DNA from: Doryteuthis pealeii
Lineage: Eukaryota > Mollusca > Cephalopoda > Myopsida > Loliginidae
Length of the DNA stretch: 64,000 nt
Direction of reading: 5' to 3'
NCBI GenBank assembly: GCA_023376005.1
Contig: CM042145.1
Location: 16,292,034-16,356,033, forward strand
The position numbers and the translations under genes were made by a program. Numbering within the stretch: the stretch's first letter is position 1; each line of letters starts with the position of its first letter. The notes under the pieces are model-generated. The model was not told the origin of the DNA. It saw only the letters and a list, made by a program, of their open reading frames with translations, and did not search any database. Below, in pieces: positions 62,486 through 64,000 of this stretch.

Positions 62486-62526
62486 AGTGTCAATACTTCG
62501 GTATATTGTACCATCTTCAGGACACT
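62486..62526 (-). ncRNA. Degenerate hammerhead-like motif, convergent with the previous one
   Basis: On the minus strand: helix I AGTGTC (62526-62521) pairs with GACACT (62491-62486); CTGAAGA (62520-62514), an extra T, helix II GGTA/TACC, GAA (62499-62497). Helix III is replaced by five unpaired bases (GTATT), so it cannot form the full junction. Confidence 0.35.
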
Positions 62527-62529
62527 GTT

Positions 62530-63682
62530 AAGTAATGTTTATGTGAGGGACAAAATGAAAATGTTAAGTGTATAGTGATTGTGTGAATATATGTATATAT
62601 ATATATATAATTTGATCCAACTCCTTGAATAATGAAGTCCATTGAATATTCTTTTTGTAATATCAGAGTTCCAAAGTATGGACATGCTAAAAAAAAAAAT
62701 CTTCATGAAATTTTACACTAGTCTAAAATTGATAAATTTCTGTGCCTTAGAAAATGAAATCATTAATTATTATTGAACCAAGTAATAGTTTAATTTAAAA
62801 GTTATTTTCAAGATTTTAAAACATAAATTCATGGAAAAAAAATGTTACAATTTTTATTCATTGCAATCAATGTTACTGCAAGGAATAAAAATTGTAGCAT
62901 TTTAAGATTTAAAATGTTATCCATTTCATTTGAGAAAAAATACAAGCACTTTGGCTTATTTCATTACTTGTTCATGACCAATCAGTTAGGGTAGTGTGAA
63001 CATGAAGTCAACAGCATTTTGTTACTGACAGTTTCTTCCCTATGCAATTTTCAAAACAATAAAAAAAAAAATACAATTATAAAAGCATGGAAATCTGTGT
63101 CAAAATATAATGTATTCAAATCGTCTAGCCAGTGTATATCTTTTTATGTGTGGGTGTAGCTAAGGTCAACAACAACACTTTGTGAATCTCATCTATATTT
63201 TAATCTATTTTAATTTTTTTTAATTTTTCGTTTTAAATTTAAAATTTTTTTTAATTAAGTAATTATGGCGATGAACACCATCACTTATTTTAAACTTATT
63301 TTTATTTTATCAAAAATTGTTTACCATACTTTAAACTTTATGTCCATGCTACCCTAATTTAGATACACATCTTCTATCAACGATATTGAGCACTATTTAC
63401 TCATAAATATAGCCAACTATATTATCTATATCTATATATATATATATATATTATATATCATTTGTATTCATTTATCTTCTCTAATAACTTATAGAATAAT
63501 TATATTAACTTGATGCTTCAAAGGAGTCTAATAATAGATGAGGAAAACTTTCTATCAGGGACCCCACTCTCAAAAACTGTTCTAATACTTTTGAGAGGGG
63601 TCCCTTGGACAGGATTTTTCATTTATCCCCATCATTTCATACATTTTTATTTCATCCATTCATTCATTTTACCATTAATTTT

Positions 63683-63713
<31 letters not shown>

Positions 63714-63824
63714 TGTAGATAATATGGGTGCTATATTTGTAAGCAGACAAATGATCAGAACTTACATCAAAATGTAGACACAAGAATAAATACTATGGGT
63801 AAATAGGGCAGACAGGGTTCTTTA
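62530..63824. other. No gene seen; AT-rich with (TA)n
   Basis: (TA)n runs at about 62593-62608, 63432-63452 and 63688-63713. No coding sequence supported. Confidence 0.55.
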
Positions 63825-63940
63825 GCTTTGGTAAGGCCACCAGTAGAAAAAAGAAAACTCTGAATTCAAACCAGCTGTACTCTGCTTAGAAATTGATCTT
63901 GTGTCGCATCCTACACATAGTGGAGGGGTTGGGTAGATGC
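63825..63940. repeat. Interspersed repeat of unknown class (copy 2)
   Basis: Contains ctgaattcaaaccagctgta, ctctgcttagaaattga, gtcgcatcctac and atagtggaggggttgggtag, colinear with 10340-10465. Confidence 0.65.
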
Positions 63941-64000
63941 ACACATATCCAGAATATGAAACCAAGTAACAAAGAATTCATTGTTACCATCTCCGTTGCT

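Overview
This is an AT-rich, intron-rich, repeat-laden metazoan nuclear window, most likely from a cephalopod mollusc (octopus, squid or cuttlefish). The organism call rests on tRNA-derived SINEs with an A-box/B-box head and a conserved body ('agtgaaaaggggatagactccctcgctgt...'), on decayed non-LTR retrotransposon ends of a kind common in cephalopod genomes, on abundant (TA)n, (GA)n and poly(A) tracts, and on a mollusc-like intron load. The species cannot be fixed from sequence alone.

The only protein-coding gene I can support lies on the minus strand. It is an orthologue of the far upstream element-binding protein family (FUBP1/KHSRP/FUBP3; Psi in Drosophila), with 19 coding exons from the ATG at 58864 down to the TGA at 36230-36232. 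Every splice junction was checked for phase: the exons sum to 2223 nt, or 740 codons plus stop. The protein has a short N-terminus, an Ala/Gln segment, four KH domains each with an intact GKGG loop, a Gly/Arg-rich linker before KH4, a Pro/Gly/Ala-rich segment, and a Gln-rich tail with three Ala-Trp/Tyr motifs, one per exon. A likely 3'UTR intron (donor 36188, acceptor 34957) leads to a terminal exon with a well-formed poly(A) site near 34.12-34.14 kb.

Layout: 0-10.8 kb holds SINEs, two decayed LINE ends, several fold-back (MITE-like) elements and a hammerhead-ribozyme-like motif. About 10.8-34.1 kb is a gene-less AT-rich stretch downstream of the FUBP gene. 34.1-58.9 kb is the FUBP gene. 58.9-59.2 kb is its probable 5'UTR/promoter. 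59.2-64 kb is intergenic, with a SINE cluster and a pair of convergent hammerhead-like motifs between (TA)n tracts.

The most unusual content is a set of four motifs with the layout CUGANGA / helix II / GAA / helix III / helix I. Two of them (4413-4463 minus, 62271-62319 plus) can be folded by eye into a nearly complete hammerhead ribozyme junction, yet both carry an extra unpaired base before helix II. Large intronic fold-backs that would form long dsRNA in the pre-mRNA are also notable in a lineage known for heavy A-to-I editing.
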